Shown piece after piece: positions 25,385 through 34,994 of a DNA stretch of 41,169 nt; the first letter of the stretch is position 1; every line of letters starts with the position of its first letter. A program made the position numbers and the translations under genes. Origin of the DNA: Anaerolineae bacterium (GTDB lineage Bacteria > Chloroflexota > Anaerolineae > Aggregatilineales > Phototrophicaceae); NCBI GenBank assembly GCA_014879665.1, contig JACSRP010000127.1, positions 1 to 41,169 on the forward strand. The letters run 5' to 3'. The notes beneath the pieces were generated by a model. It was not told the DNA's origin. It ran no database searches and saw nothing but the letters and a program-made list of their open reading frames with translations.

Positions 25385-25404
25385 GAAGTTTTCTTAGATA
25401 AATG

Positions 25405-25437
25405 AAAAAAGGGCGGCAGAAATGTCGCCCTTTTTTA
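25405..25437 (+). terminator. rho-independent terminator
   Basis: AAAAAAGGGCGGCA-GAAA-TGTCGCCCTTTTTT. Confidence 0.85.
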
Positions 25438-25491
25438 TTGCGCTTTTGTATGAAGTTTGGCTTTGATAGTAAGTACGCCGCGCACAAATAA

Positions 25492-25517
25492 AAACGGGGC
25501 TGATTTCAGCCCCGTTT
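25492..25517 (-). terminator. rho-independent terminator of ftsZ
   Basis: AAACGGGGCTGA-tt-TCAGCCCCGTTT with a T-rich run after the stem on the minus strand. Confidence 0.75.
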
Positions 25518-25534
25518 AATCACTGGAGAGAGTC

Positions 25535-26815
25535 TTACTTGCTGCGTTTACGGAGGAACGTGGGAATTTCGATACTCTCTTCATCGTACACCCGTGAAGG
25601 GCGATAGGGCTGCGGGGCAGGCGGCGGGTTCACGACCTCAACTTCCTGCTGCTGTGGCTGTGAAGACGCCGCGGCAGAGGTAGAGGTGGGGGTGCCGTAC
25701 TGCTGCATGGTTGGCTGCTGACCCGGCTGAGCGGGTGGCAGAGATGCGGCGGGCTGCTGTGCCTGTACCTGCGGCCTGCCTGCGGGTGACGGCTGCGGGC
25801 TGCGGGCTGCGGGTGCGCCCGGTTTGTTAAATGCAGGCTGTACGTCAGGGCGGTTCTTGATACGGCTTTGTTCAAAGCCGGTGGCAATGACGGTTACGCG
25901 AACTTGATCGCCCATATTCTCATCAATCTGAGCGCCGAAAATCATGTTGACTTCAGGATGCGCGCTGTCCCGGATCAGGGCGGCGGCTTCGCTAACTTCA
26001 AATAGGCTGAGTCCCGGCCCGGCGGTGATGTTGAAGAGAATACCGCGCGCGCCGTCTATGGTAACATCGAGAAGGGCGCTGCTAATAGCTGCTTCTGCTG
26101 CACGGCGGGCGCGGTCATCACCATCAGCGCGGCCAACGGCCATCAGCGCAGCGCCGCCTTCGCTCATGATTGCGCGTACGTCGGCAAAGTCAAGATTGAT
26201 CAGCGCGGGAACGGTGATCAATTCAGAGATGCCTTGAATGCCCTGCCGCAAAACATCATCGGCAAGGGAGAAAGCTTGCTGCAAGCTAGAGCGCTTGTCA
26301 GCGATTTGCAATAGACGGTCGTTCGGGATGACGATCAGTGTGTCCACTTGAGATTTCAGGGCATCAATGCCGGACTCTGCGGAGGTCTGGCGTTTCGCGC
26401 CTTCAAAGGTGAACGGGCGGGTGACGACGCCGATAGTGAGGGCGCCCAATTCCTTGGCGATTTGCGCGACTACGGGCGATGCGCCGGTGCCGGTGCCGCC
26501 GCCCATGCCGCTGGCAATGAAGATCATGTCTGCGCCGCGCAGCACTTCATAAAGCTCGTCGGCGCTTTCTTCGGCTGCCTTGCGGCCAATCTCCGGGTTG
26601 CCGCCCGCGCCCAAACCGCGAGTGAGCTTATCGCCAATACGCACGCGCGTTTTGGCTTTGGAAAGCATCAATGCCTGATTATCGGTATTGACGGCGATGA
26701 AATCGACGCCCCCCAGCCCTTCATTGATCATCCGGTTGACGGCATTGCTACCACCGCCCCCAACACCGACCACTTTGATCGCCGCAAAATTCTCGCCCGG
26801 AGTGAGCATATCCAT
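25535..26815 (-). CDS. ftsZ: cell division protein FtsZ
   Basis: '[15 protein letters not shown]', '[13 protein letters not shown]', P/Q-rich linker and C-terminal peptide '[10 protein letters not shown]'. Start trimmed to [15 protein letters not shown]. Confidence 0.97.
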   Translation of the reverse strand: MDMLTPGENFAAIKVVGVGGGGSNAVNRMINEGLGGVDFIAVNTDNQALMLSKAKTRVRIGDKLTRGLGAGGNPEIGRKAAEESADELYEVLRGADMIFIASGMGGGTGTGASPVVAQIAKELGALTIGVVTRPFTFEGAKRQTSAESGIDALKSQVDTLIVIPNDRLLQIADKRSSLQQAFSLADDVLRQGIQGISELITVPALINLDFADVRAIMSEGGAALMAVGRADGDDRARRAAEAAISSALLDVTIDGARGILFNITAGPGLSLFEVSEAAALIRDSAHPEVNMIFGAQIDENMGDQVRVTVIATGFEQSRIKNRPDVQPAFNKPGAPAARSPQPSPAGRPQVQAQQPAASLPPAQPGQQPTMQQYGTPTSTSAAASSQPQQQEVEVVNPPPAPQPYRPSRVYDEESIEIPTFLRKRSK

Positions 26816-27192
26816 AGGTGCTTCCCTCGTAAGTTCAGTCTTCCCCAGAACAGGATCGAAGTGCGTGGTGCAACTACATTGTACTGACATTTGTAGTATT
26901 TAAGACTTAACGCAACTTTACCCAATTTTTCCCACAGATGCAATCTACGCTCTTAAAAATAGGATGAAAAATATCTCAAATTAGGCGCGATTATGAAGGA
27001 TAGAATTGTGATCTTGTAAGACAAGGTTTGATATAGATGAGAAACGTTTGGAAATTGTATACTAAAGCTTTCATAATGGTTAACTATATGGATGAGAAAG
27101 CCAGAGTGAGCCGATAGGAAAAGGCGATACAGGTTTCGGAATGAGCCATATTTCCTATACTGGCATGTCAAAATTGCGCGGTATTGGCTGTC

Positions 27193-28431
27193 TCATCCTT
27201 CATCTGGCAGCAGGCGTTTGAACATATCGCCAAGGCGCTTGCCAATGCTTTTGGATGATCCACCGCCGTTGCTGGCGGGTGATGTGGTGGAGAGCGTGTC
27301 CATTTGCAAGCCCAGTCTTAAGAGGCCGATGCTGGTGCTGAATGCCGGACTGCGTAGGGTATCGGCCATGCCGGTTAATTTTTCAGGGCGGGCAATACGA
27401 ACCGGGCAGCCGAGTACTTCAGCAGCCACATCGCGGATTCCGGGAAGCAGCGCGCAGCCGCCAGTTAGCACTGCGCCAGCGCGCAGCAGATCGTCATAAC
27501 CAGATCGCTTAATTTCGTTCTGTACCAGCTCGAAAATTTCGCTGACGCGGGCTTCAATCACCATCGCCAGATCGCCGCGCTTGATCTCTTCGGGCATGCC
27601 CTCGCCAAATGGCTGTACGAGGAAGGTTTCTGTTTCGCTAACGCCCTTTTCGCGGGCGAAGCCATGTTGAACTTTAACTGCTTCAGCAACGTCAAAGGAG
27701 ACGTGCATCCAGTGGGTAATATCGTTGGTGATCATGTCGCCACCAACGGGGATTACCGCTGAATGCCAGATCGTGCGCTCAACGAAGATGCCAATATCGG
27801 TTGTGCCGCCGCCAATATCAATGACGACAACGCCCATATCGCGCTCAACGTCTGTTAGCACCGCATCGCCGGAAGCCAGCGGGTTGAGGATGAACCGATC
27901 CGGGAATACGCCTGCTGCTTGCACTGACTGTTCAAGATTGGCGACGCTGGAGGTGGATACCGTGATGATATGCACTTCGGCATCTAACCGGAAGCCGTGC
28001 ATGCCCAGCGGGTTGGGGATGTGATCCTGCCCGTCCAGCGAATAGGATCGCGGCACAACATGCAGCACTTCGCGGCTGTGCGGAATAGCAATAGCGCGGG
28101 CATTTTCGATAGCGCGATCCATGTCTACGCTGGTTACGCCGCGGTTGCCAACTAAGCCGACTGTGCCTACGCTGTTGATCGAGGCCATATGGCTGCCAGC
28201 AAGGCTGATGAATGCGCGGCTGATATCGTAACCGCTGACGCGCTCGGCCTTGTGCACAGAGGCGGCAATAGCCGTAGAAAGGGCAGTCATATCGGTGACG
28301 GTGCCCTTTTTCAAGCCGCGCCCCGGCTCAATGCCAAGACCGACGATGAAAATATCTTCAGGGCGCACTTCCCCGACAATGGTGCAAACTTTGGTTGTGC
28401 CTATATCAATACCGACGACTAAATCACCCAT
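27193..28431 (-). CDS. ftsA: cell division protein FtsA
   Basis: 'VVGIDIGTTKVCTIVGEV', 'VVIDIGGGTTDIGIF', 'AVLTGGCALLPGI'. Confidence 0.95.
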   Translation of the reverse strand: MGDLVVGIDIGTTKVCTIVGEVRPEDIFIVGLGIEPGRGLKKGTVTDMTALSTAIAASVHKAERVSGYDISRAFISLAGSHMASINSVGTVGLVGNRGVTSVDMDRAIENARAIAIPHSREVLHVVPRSYSLDGQDHIPNPLGMHGFRLDAEVHIITVSTSSVANLEQSVQAAGVFPDRFILNPLASGDAVLTDVERDMGVVVIDIGGGTTDIGIFVERTIWHSAVIPVGGDMITNDITHWMHVSFDVAEAVKVQHGFAREKGVSETETFLVQPFGEGMPEEIKRGDLAMVIEARVSEIFELVQNEIKRSGYDDLLRAGAVLTGGCALLPGIRDVAAEVLGCPVRIARPEKLTGMADTLRSPAFSTSIGLLRLGLQMDTLSTTSPASNGGGSSKSIGKRLGDMFKRLLPDEG

Positions 28432-28457
28432 AGTCTTGCAAAGATTTCCTTAGCCAG

Positions 28458-29297
28458 TTAAAACGTCGAAATCCAGGGACGATCAGGATTGATGACATAC
28501 ACCGCGCGGGGGGTTACTCCACGTGCAAGCGCATCCTCAATAATATCACCATAGAGCGTTAATTTTTCAGGCATACCGCTGCCAATACCTAGCCACACTT
28601 CCCAACCACGGCTGTCGTTGAAGCCCAGACCGAAATCGGGGTGATAGCGCAGCATTTGTAAATCGGGCAGCAGCGCTTGCAATTGAAGTGCCCCGGCGAT
28701 CACATCGGTGCTTACAGAAGCGCCGGGCGGCCCATCCATTAAAGTATCGGCGGAAATGCGCAGCAGGTCTTGCCTGTCTGTACGCTGGCGCATGACACGC
28801 CCGTTCACGTCTACCCACGTGGCGATTCCTGCCTGTTCCCAGACAAGCGCAGGCTCGCGTTCATCAATAATCAACTGCACCATCGGGCTGCCCCAACCGA
28901 TGCTGACCTGAGCATCAGCGACAGATGGAGACTGCAAAAGATTTTGACGCACCTGCTGCGGATCAATCCAGAAAACATGAACGCCAGCGATACCCGAAAG
29001 CGCGAAGACTTCTCGATCATTGAGATATTCCAGCCCGCCTACCGAGACGCTGTGTACGTAAAAGACGTCTGTCGCAAAGAAGACGGCTAGCAAAATGATC
29101 AGGCTGACAACAATCAGCCCGCTGAACAAGCGCCAGGGAACATTGGCGCGGTTATTCACTTGCTGCGGCGCGGGGCGCTCCCCGGCATCAACACCAGCAT
29201 TTGTTCCCCGGTAAATGGCAGGGTTTCTGCTGGATGTGCGCGAACGCTCTGAAGCGGGGCGGGCTGCGCGGCGAGTTTCGCGGGTGCTGGAGGCCAT
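28458..29297 (-). CDS. ftsQ: FtsQ-type POTRA domain division protein
   Basis: Single TM followed by a POTRA-like region 'VYVHSVSVGGLEYLNDREVFALSGI' style; position between murB and ftsA. Confidence 0.85.
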   Translation of the reverse strand: MASSTRETRRAARPASERSRTSSRNPAIYRGTNAGVDAGERPAPQQVNNRANVPWRLFSGLIVVSLIILLAVFFATDVFYVHSVSVGGLEYLNDREVFALSGIAGVHVFWIDPQQVRQNLLQSPSVADAQVSIGWGSPMVQLIIDEREPALVWEQAGIATWVDVNGRVMRQRTDRQDLLRISADTLMDGPPGASVSTDVIAGALQLQALLPDLQMLRYHPDFGLGFNDSRGWEVWLGIGSGMPEKLTLYGDIIEDALARGVTPRAVYVINPDRPWISTF

Positions 29298-29387
29298 CGC
29301 GTGGATCACCGACTACAACATTGAGAGTATGAGGGAATCATACACGAAAAGAGTGCCTACAACCAATTAAGAGACACAACGGTTTTC

Positions 29388-30281
29388 TTACCAGTCGCCA
29401 ACAAATTCTACTTCCGGCTCAAGGATAACCCCGGTTTCCCGTGTTACGACATCGCGCACGTGTTCGATAAGGGCGCGATAATCTGCGGCGGTGGCGCCGG
29501 CGCTGTTGATGAAAAAATTGGCGTGTCTGGATGAAATCTGGGCGCCGCCAACGGTGTAACCTTTCAGCCCGCAGCTTTCGATCAGGCGACCAGCGTAATC
29601 GCCGGGCGGATTTTTGAAGATGCTGCCGAGGCTGGCGCCGGTGGGCTGCGAGTGTTTTCGATAGGCGACAAATTCGTCCATCGTGGCGTTGATCGTTTCA
29701 GGATTGGCGGGCCGAAGCGATAAGGTGACATTCAATACGATGAAACGGCGATCCGGGCGTTTTTTGAGCGACGAGGCGCGATAGGCATAGCTCAAATCTT
29801 GATTCTGGAGGGTTATCTCACCCTGCTCAAAATCGTAAACCTGCAATGCTGTGAGGATGCCGGCTATATTCCCGTTATGCGCCCCGGCATTGTTGACCGC
29901 TGCGCCGCCGACGGTGCCGGGAACGCTGGCGGCCCACTCAAGGCCAGACAATCCACGTTTAGCGCATTTTCGCGCGAGGGCAGTGAGGCCGTGGCCGCCG
30001 CTTGCTGTGACGCTGGTTTCCCCGAAATCTACCTGCATAATGCGGTTGATGACCACCAGCCCCCGCACCCCCCGGTCACTGATCAGCACGTTTGCGCCGC
30101 TGCCAAGAATGCGAGTTGCTATGTTTTCCGCCCACGCCGCGGAGACAATTTCTACGAGGCGCGCGCTGGAGTCGTTCTCAATATACAGCCACTCGGCGGG
30201 GCCGCCGAGCCGCAGCGCCGAATATCGGGCCAGCGGCTCATTCGGGCGAAGATAGGGGAGGAAATCTGAAGGGAAGGTCAT
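29388..30281 (-). CDS. murB: UDP-N-acetylenolpyruvoylglucosamine reductase
   Basis: 'GSGANVLISDRGVRG', 'GLSGLEWAASVPGTVGGAAVNNAGAHN', 'GASLGSIFKNP'. Confidence 0.95.
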   Translation of the reverse strand: MTFPSDFLPYLRPNEPLARYSALRLGGPAEWLYIENDSSARLVEIVSAAWAENIATRILGSGANVLISDRGVRGLVVINRIMQVDFGETSVTASGGHGLTALARKCAKRGLSGLEWAASVPGTVGGAAVNNAGAHNGNIAGILTALQVYDFEQGEITLQNQDLSYAYRASSLKKRPDRRFIVLNVTLSLRPANPETINATMDEFVAYRKHSQPTGASLGSIFKNPPGDYAGRLIESCGLKGYTVGGAQISSRHANFFINSAGATAADYRALIEHVRDVVTRETGVILEPEVEFVGDW

Positions 30282-30409
30282 AAGAAACTCTCATCCGTGC
30301 CTCTCTCCCTCAAAGCTGAAGAGAGGATGCTTTTTGGGATACAGAGGCACATGGTAACGAGCTTATAGGGGCGAATCCGGACACCCCATGTGAGTGGGGG
30401 AATATATCG

Positions 30410-31819
30410 CTACGTTTTTGGTTCATTTTTCAACTTCAGAAGGTTAAGAAATTCGTACCCGATTCTATTCCCATCGCCAGCGCTCATCAGCACAACCGCG
30501 GCAGGTGGGGTAACTTCAGCCAGCAGGGTTTGAACGGCAACATCGAATGATGGCACAAACCGCGCATCTGAATGCTGAACAGCCGCGGCGGTGGCTGCGC
30601 CAGTGATGCCGGGGAAATTTACGGCCTGTTCACGGGCGGCGTAAATCTCTGTGACCAACACATGATCGGCGTGGGTGAAAGCACCGGCATACTGAGACAT
30701 AAATGTTTGTGTGCGGCTGTAGGTATGTGGCTGCCAGATCGCCCAGATGTGCCGGTCAGGATAGCGGGAACGGGCAGCTTCTAATACGGCGCGAATCTTT
30801 GCCGGATTGTGCGCATAGTCATCAATCACCGCAATATTGCCAATTTCACCGAGGGTGTCAAAGCGGCGGCCTACACCGTTGAAGGTGGCGAGTGCTTTGG
30901 CGGCGGCTTCCGGTTGGATGCCAAGCTGTTGGCTTGCGCGAATTGCGGCGACTGCATTTAAGACATTGACGTGGCCTGGCACGCGCAGATGAACGTTGCA
31001 AATAAGTTCCAGATGACCGTTTTTGACGAGGTTGAAAGAAGTGCCGCCCCCCTCTGGAGAGATTTCTTTTGCCAGCCATTCCCCGGAACTGCGGGCGCCA
31101 TACCCCCAGACAGACAGTTCTTCACGAAAACGATAACGTAATTGCAATGCGCCGGGATCATCTGCGCAGAAGATCACCTGCCCATCTTCAGGTAATAATG
31201 CAATGAACTGTTCAAAGGCGTGATGAAAAGCTTCCGGTGTTTTGAAAAAATCGGGATGATCCCATTCAATGTTGGTGACAATGGCGATATTCGGGCGCAA
31301 ACCGAGAAACATATAGTCGTATTCATCAGCTTCGATCACGAACACCTTTCCACTGCCTGCTGAGGCGTTAGTGCCGCTGGTTTTGAGCGTACCACCGATG
31401 ATGTAGCCCGGGTTCATGCCGGTTTCGATCAGGGTGTGGGCGAGCATGGCGGTTGTGGTGGTCTTGCCGTGTGAGCCAGCGACGGCGATCACGGTTTGCC
31501 CACGCATCACGTCAGCGATGATGTCTGAACGTTTGTAAACGGGAATGCCGCGTTTTTCGGCGGCTTCAACTTCGGGATTGCCTTTGATCGCTGATGAGAT
31601 TAGCACGCAGTCGGGCGTGTTTTCAGTGATGTGCGCGGCATCGTGACCGGCATAAATGATCGCGCCCTCACGTTCCAGCGCTTCCGTATAGCTATTCAGG
31701 GCGCGGTCACTGCCAGAGACGCGATAGCCCTGTTCCAGCAGCACACGGGCGATGGCCGACATGCCAACGCCGCCAATGCCGATCAGGTGAACGTGAGAGG
31801 GGGGGAGGGGTAAAGTCAA
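30410..31819 (-). CDS. murC: UDP-N-acetylmuramate--L-alanine ligase
   Basis: 'HLIGIGGVGMSAIARVLLEQGYRVSGSD', 'AVAGSHGKTTTTAML', 'DDYAHNPAKI'. Confidence 0.96.
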   Translation of the reverse strand: MTLPLPPSHVHLIGIGGVGMSAIARVLLEQGYRVSGSDRALNSYTEALEREGAIIYAGHDAAHITENTPDCVLISSAIKGNPEVEAAEKRGIPVYKRSDIIADVMRGQTVIAVAGSHGKTTTTAMLAHTLIETGMNPGYIIGGTLKTSGTNASAGSGKVFVIEADEYDYMFLGLRPNIAIVTNIEWDHPDFFKTPEAFHHAFEQFIALLPEDGQVIFCADDPGALQLRYRFREELSVWGYGARSSGEWLAKEISPEGGGTSFNLVKNGHLELICNVHLRVPGHVNVLNAVAAIRASQQLGIQPEAAAKALATFNGVGRRFDTLGEIGNIAVIDDYAHNPAKIRAVLEAARSRYPDRHIWAIWQPHTYSRTQTFMSQYAGAFTHADHVLVTEIYAAREQAVNFPGITGAATAAAVQHSDARFVPSFDVAVQTLLAEVTPPAAVVLMSAGDGNRIGYEFLNLLKLKNEPKT

Positions 31820-31826
31820 GGTGAAA

Positions 31827-31952
31827 TTCTGAGTGCTGAGTGCTGAATGCTAAGCGAAAAACAGGGAATATTCAACATATCTTGATTGCAAAGGAAATGA
31901 TTTTTCAGAGTCAACATCTTTACTCAGGACTCAGAACCCGGCACGCAGAACT
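31827..31952. repeat. imperfect inverted-repeat-flanked intergenic element
   Basis: Left arm TTCTGAGTGCTGAGTGCTGAATGC; right arm TACTCAGGACTCAGAACCCGGCACGCAGAACT, whose reverse complement is similar. AT-richer core. Confidence 0.35.
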
Positions 31953-32502
31953 AAATTAGTACCAGCACGACGACGAACAGGAAAATGACAGCGACAGCAA
32001 GCAGATCGCCGTTGCCGCCGGGGCCGCCGCCAAGCACGATTAGCGGAAGCAGGCTGCGCGCGCCATCGGCAGGCGAACCGGGCGCGGGGGCGATGACATA
32101 AGGGCTAAGCGGATATTCGTTGATGTCAAGGAAATACCAGAGCGTGCCCCAGATCAGGTAGCCGTTGAGAAAGCCGAGAATTGCGCCCAGCACGCTGTTC
32201 TGATAATCGGAACGTCCTGCGCTTCCCCCGCCGCCGGAACGGAGTTCGTTGCCGAATACTGTGCGTGTTTGATAGGCGAAAAAAACGACAGCGGCGAAAA
32301 TAGCGATCTGGATCAGCAGTGATTGCGAAGCATCTACATTCGCCAGTAAGGTGCCGCGCAATATGGCATCAAACTGAAAAAGCCCGAACAAAGCCAGCAC
32401 AATACCTGCTGTGCCGATAAGTTCACGTTTCCAGCCGCGATTCCAGCCCAGCACTGAAAACAGAATGGCAAGCACCCACATCAGCGCTGAAAGATCGATC
32501 AT
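31951..32502 (-). CDS. CvpA-like membrane protein
   Basis: 183 aa, several TM helices; N-terminus 'DLSALMWVLAILFSVLGWNRGWKRELIGTAGIVLAL' resembles CvpA. 4-bp overlap with murG. Confidence 0.55.
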   Translation of the reverse strand: MIDLSALMWVLAILFSVLGWNRGWKRELIGTAGIVLALFGLFQFDAILRGTLLANVDASQSLLIQIAIFAAVVFFAYQTRTVFGNELRSGGGGSAGRSDYQNSVLGAILGFLNGYLIWGTLWYFLDINEYPLSPYVIAPAPGSPADGARSLLPLIVLGGGPGGNGDLLAVAVIFLFVVVLVLI

Positions 32503-33632
32503 GCTTTGCTTCTCGCTTCCGCCAGTTGCAGGAGTTCTTCTGCAAGATTACGCGCGCCGTCGGGCGAAGCTGCCCCGTCAGGCTGTGCCAGCGCAAATGC
32601 TGCCGCGCGCATTGAGTTTAGCCGCGCATCTCCGTTTATCAAGGCGTTGATTTCTGATAAAAGCTGCGCGTTCATATCTTCGTCCCGCATGACCAGCGCT
32701 GCGCCGCGTTCTGCTAGCCAATCAGCGTTGGTTTTCTGGTAACGCCATGCAAAGGGATAGGGTACTAGAATAGACGGCAGCCCGAAATAGGGCAGCTCGC
32801 CAAGCGTACTTGCGCCAGCGCGGCAGATGCAGAGATCTGCTGCCGCCATGGCTAAACCCATCTCGCTGTGCAAATACGGAAAAGCATGATAATGATCCAG
32901 CGGCAGGTTCAGCGCCGCAAGCTGGCTTTGAAGGGAGTCCCAATCCAGCGTGCCGGTAACGTGGATCACCTGAACACTCCCGGCAAGCAGCTCCGGCAAA
33001 ATTTTGATGAGCGCCTGATTGATGGTGCGGGCGCCCCGGCTGCCGCCGAAGACCAGCAGGGTTTTGCGAATTGCTTCTAACTGAAAATGCGCGATTCCAG
33101 CCGGGCGGGTTGCTGCGCGCATCTGTTTGCGAATCGGATAGCCGGTGACGATCATTTTTTGTTCAGGTACGAACTGCTTGCTGTCTTTGACGGTCACGGC
33201 AACGCGGCGAGTAAGAGGTTCTAATCGCTTGATGGCCAATCCCGGCTCAACATCTGGCAGATAAATTAGTGCTGGAACGCGACGCAGCCATGCTGCCAGC
33301 GCCACGGGAAAGCCGACCCATCCGCCGGTGAGCAGCAAGGTTTGCGGGCGGTAGCGCCCGATCAGCCGCCACGCTTGAATCGTGCCTGCGACCAGTTGAA
33401 ACACGCTGTTGATCCGGCGCACTAAACTGACCCCGTTGAGCGGGCCAGCGCGAACCTGATCGAATGTTTCAAACTGGATCTGTGCTTCTTCAACTAAAGG
33501 GCGGGCAAAGTCACCCACGCTGTCTACGAAATGCAGATGCGCGCCGGGCGATTCATCAAGCACTGCCTCCGCCGCTGCGAGGGCTGGATAGACGTGTCCA
33601 CCGGTTCCCCCAGCCGCGATCATCAGTCGCAC
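32499..33632 (-). CDS. murG: UDP-N-acetylglucosamine--N-acetylmuramyl-(pentapeptide) pyrophosphoryl-undecaprenol N-acetylglucosamine transferase
   Basis: 'LMIAAGGTGGHVYPALA', 'VFGGSRGARTINQAL', 'CRAGASTLGEL'. GTG start at 33630-33632 with a GGGAG RBS. Confidence 0.94.
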   Translation of the reverse strand: MRLMIAAGGTGGHVYPALAAAEAVLDESPGAHLHFVDSVGDFARPLVEEAQIQFETFDQVRAGPLNGVSLVRRINSVFQLVAGTIQAWRLIGRYRPQTLLLTGGWVGFPVALAAWLRRVPALIYLPDVEPGLAIKRLEPLTRRVAVTVKDSKQFVPEQKMIVTGYPIRKQMRAATRPAGIAHFQLEAIRKTLLVFGGSRGARTINQALIKILPELLAGSVQVIHVTGTLDWDSLQSQLAALNLPLDHYHAFPYLHSEMGLAMAAADLCICRAGASTLGELPYFGLPSILVPYPFAWRYQKTNADWLAERGAALVMRDEDMNAQLLSEINALINGDARLNSMRAAAFALAQPDGAASPDGARNLAEELLQLAEARSKA

Positions 33633-34881
33633 CGCTTGATCTCCCTTCAGGTATGGATTGGCGCGCTGACACTCGCGCCACACTGAGCAGCAAGCCCGCA
33701 CCAGCCATGACCACCACTAGCGATGAACCGCCAAAACTGATGAATGGCAGCGCAACGCCGGTCGGGGGGATGAGGCTGAGCATCACCGCTATATTCAATA
33801 GGGCTTTGATCACGATCCAGAGTGTAATACCGCCTGCCAGCAGCATGCCAAAGGGATCCACCGAGCGGCGCGCAATCGTAAAGCCGCGAAACGCCAGCAT
33901 AATGAACAGGAACACGACGAATGCCGCGCCCAATACGCCGAGTTCTTCACCGATAACAGCGAAGATACTATCTGTGTGAGGAGCAGGCAGGAAGCCAAAC
34001 TTTTGCGTTCCAAGCCCAAGCCCTACGCCCGTCCAGCCGCCGTTAATGAAGGCGATGATCGCTTGTTGTGCGTGGTATGAAGCTTGCGAAAGGTCGGTCA
34101 AACTGCTGGTGAATCCGCTGACACGGCCTTGTGCGTAATCAAACATGTTGTAAACCACATAGGCAGCGACGACCAGTAGAGCGAATACGCCGCCCAGATA
34201 GTAGATGTTTGCGCCGGCCAGAAAATACATGATGCTGGCGACCATAAAAATAGTGACGGCGGTAGAAAGGTCAGGCTGAAGCACGATCAGCCCGCCGACG
34301 ATGCCCAGTAAAATGATGAATGGCACCAAGCCATTCAAGAAACTTTGCACCTTGCGATTCTTGGAACTAAGCCATGCTGCCATGTAGACCACGACGACTA
34401 ATTCGGCCATTTCGCCCGGCTGGTAGGAGCCGTTGAGCAGCGAACGGCGCGCGCCCCACAGCTGATCGGAAAAGGCCAGCACCGCGATCAGCGCCCCGAC
34501 GGTCAGCAGCAGCGCAACCACGGCGAATCGTTTCCAAATGCGGTAATCAAACAGCGCGAAAAGCACCAGCAGCACAACGCCGATGACCATATTGCGGATA
34601 TGCTGGATCAGAATGGCGGTTTCGCTGCCGAAATCGGAATATGCCCAGTCGAAGGTGGTGCTGTAGACCATCATTGCGCCAATGGCCAGCAGCAGCACAT
34701 AGGTAATCACCAGCGGCGTATCTAACGTTGCTAGAAAACCCCGCTTACGCACGGCGGGGCGTTTCGCGTCCATTGGCTCGCTTGCCACTGTGCGGGCAGG
34801 CTGCACGATGCGCGGCGCAGCGCGGGTAGATGCGGCAGCGTCGAGATCATCTGTAAATTCAGGGGCTACGTTTTGCGCCAT
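33556..34881 (-). CDS. ftsW: FtsW/RodA/SpoVE family lipid II polymerase
   Basis: 10-TM SEDS protein; 'PHTDSIFAVIGEELGVLGA', 'PPTGVALPFISFGGSS'. Confidence 0.94.
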   Translation of the reverse strand: MAQNVAPEFTDDLDAAASTRAAPRIVQPARTVASEPMDAKRPAVRKRGFLATLDTPLVITYVLLLAIGAMMVYSTTFDWAYSDFGSETAILIQHIRNMVIGVVLLVLFALFDYRIWKRFAVVALLLTVGALIAVLAFSDQLWGARRSLLNGSYQPGEMAELVVVVYMAAWLSSKNRKVQSFLNGLVPFIILLGIVGGLIVLQPDLSTAVTIFMVASIMYFLAGANIYYLGGVFALLVVAAYVVYNMFDYAQGRVSGFTSSLTDLSQASYHAQQAIIAFINGGWTGVGLGLGTQKFGFLPAPHTDSIFAVIGEELGVLGAAFVVFLFIMLAFRGFTIARRSVDPFGMLLAGGITLWIVIKALLNIAVMLSLIPPTGVALPFISFGGSSLVVVMAGAGLLLSVARVSARQSIPEGRSSGATDDRGWGNRWTRLSSPRSGGGSA

Positions 34882-34994
34882 GAGGCATCCGCTGTATTCA
34901 ATGCGGGCGAAACCAGATGTGATGAGCAGATAACGGCTAAAAGAATCTTCACAATCATCTATTCTGATTGTAACGACATTGTCCTGTTTGGCAA

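Noticed and set aside
26953-27171. 72-aa minus-strand ORF in the ftsA-ftsZ gap
   Set aside because: AT-rich and no recognisable motif or good RBS; probably chance.
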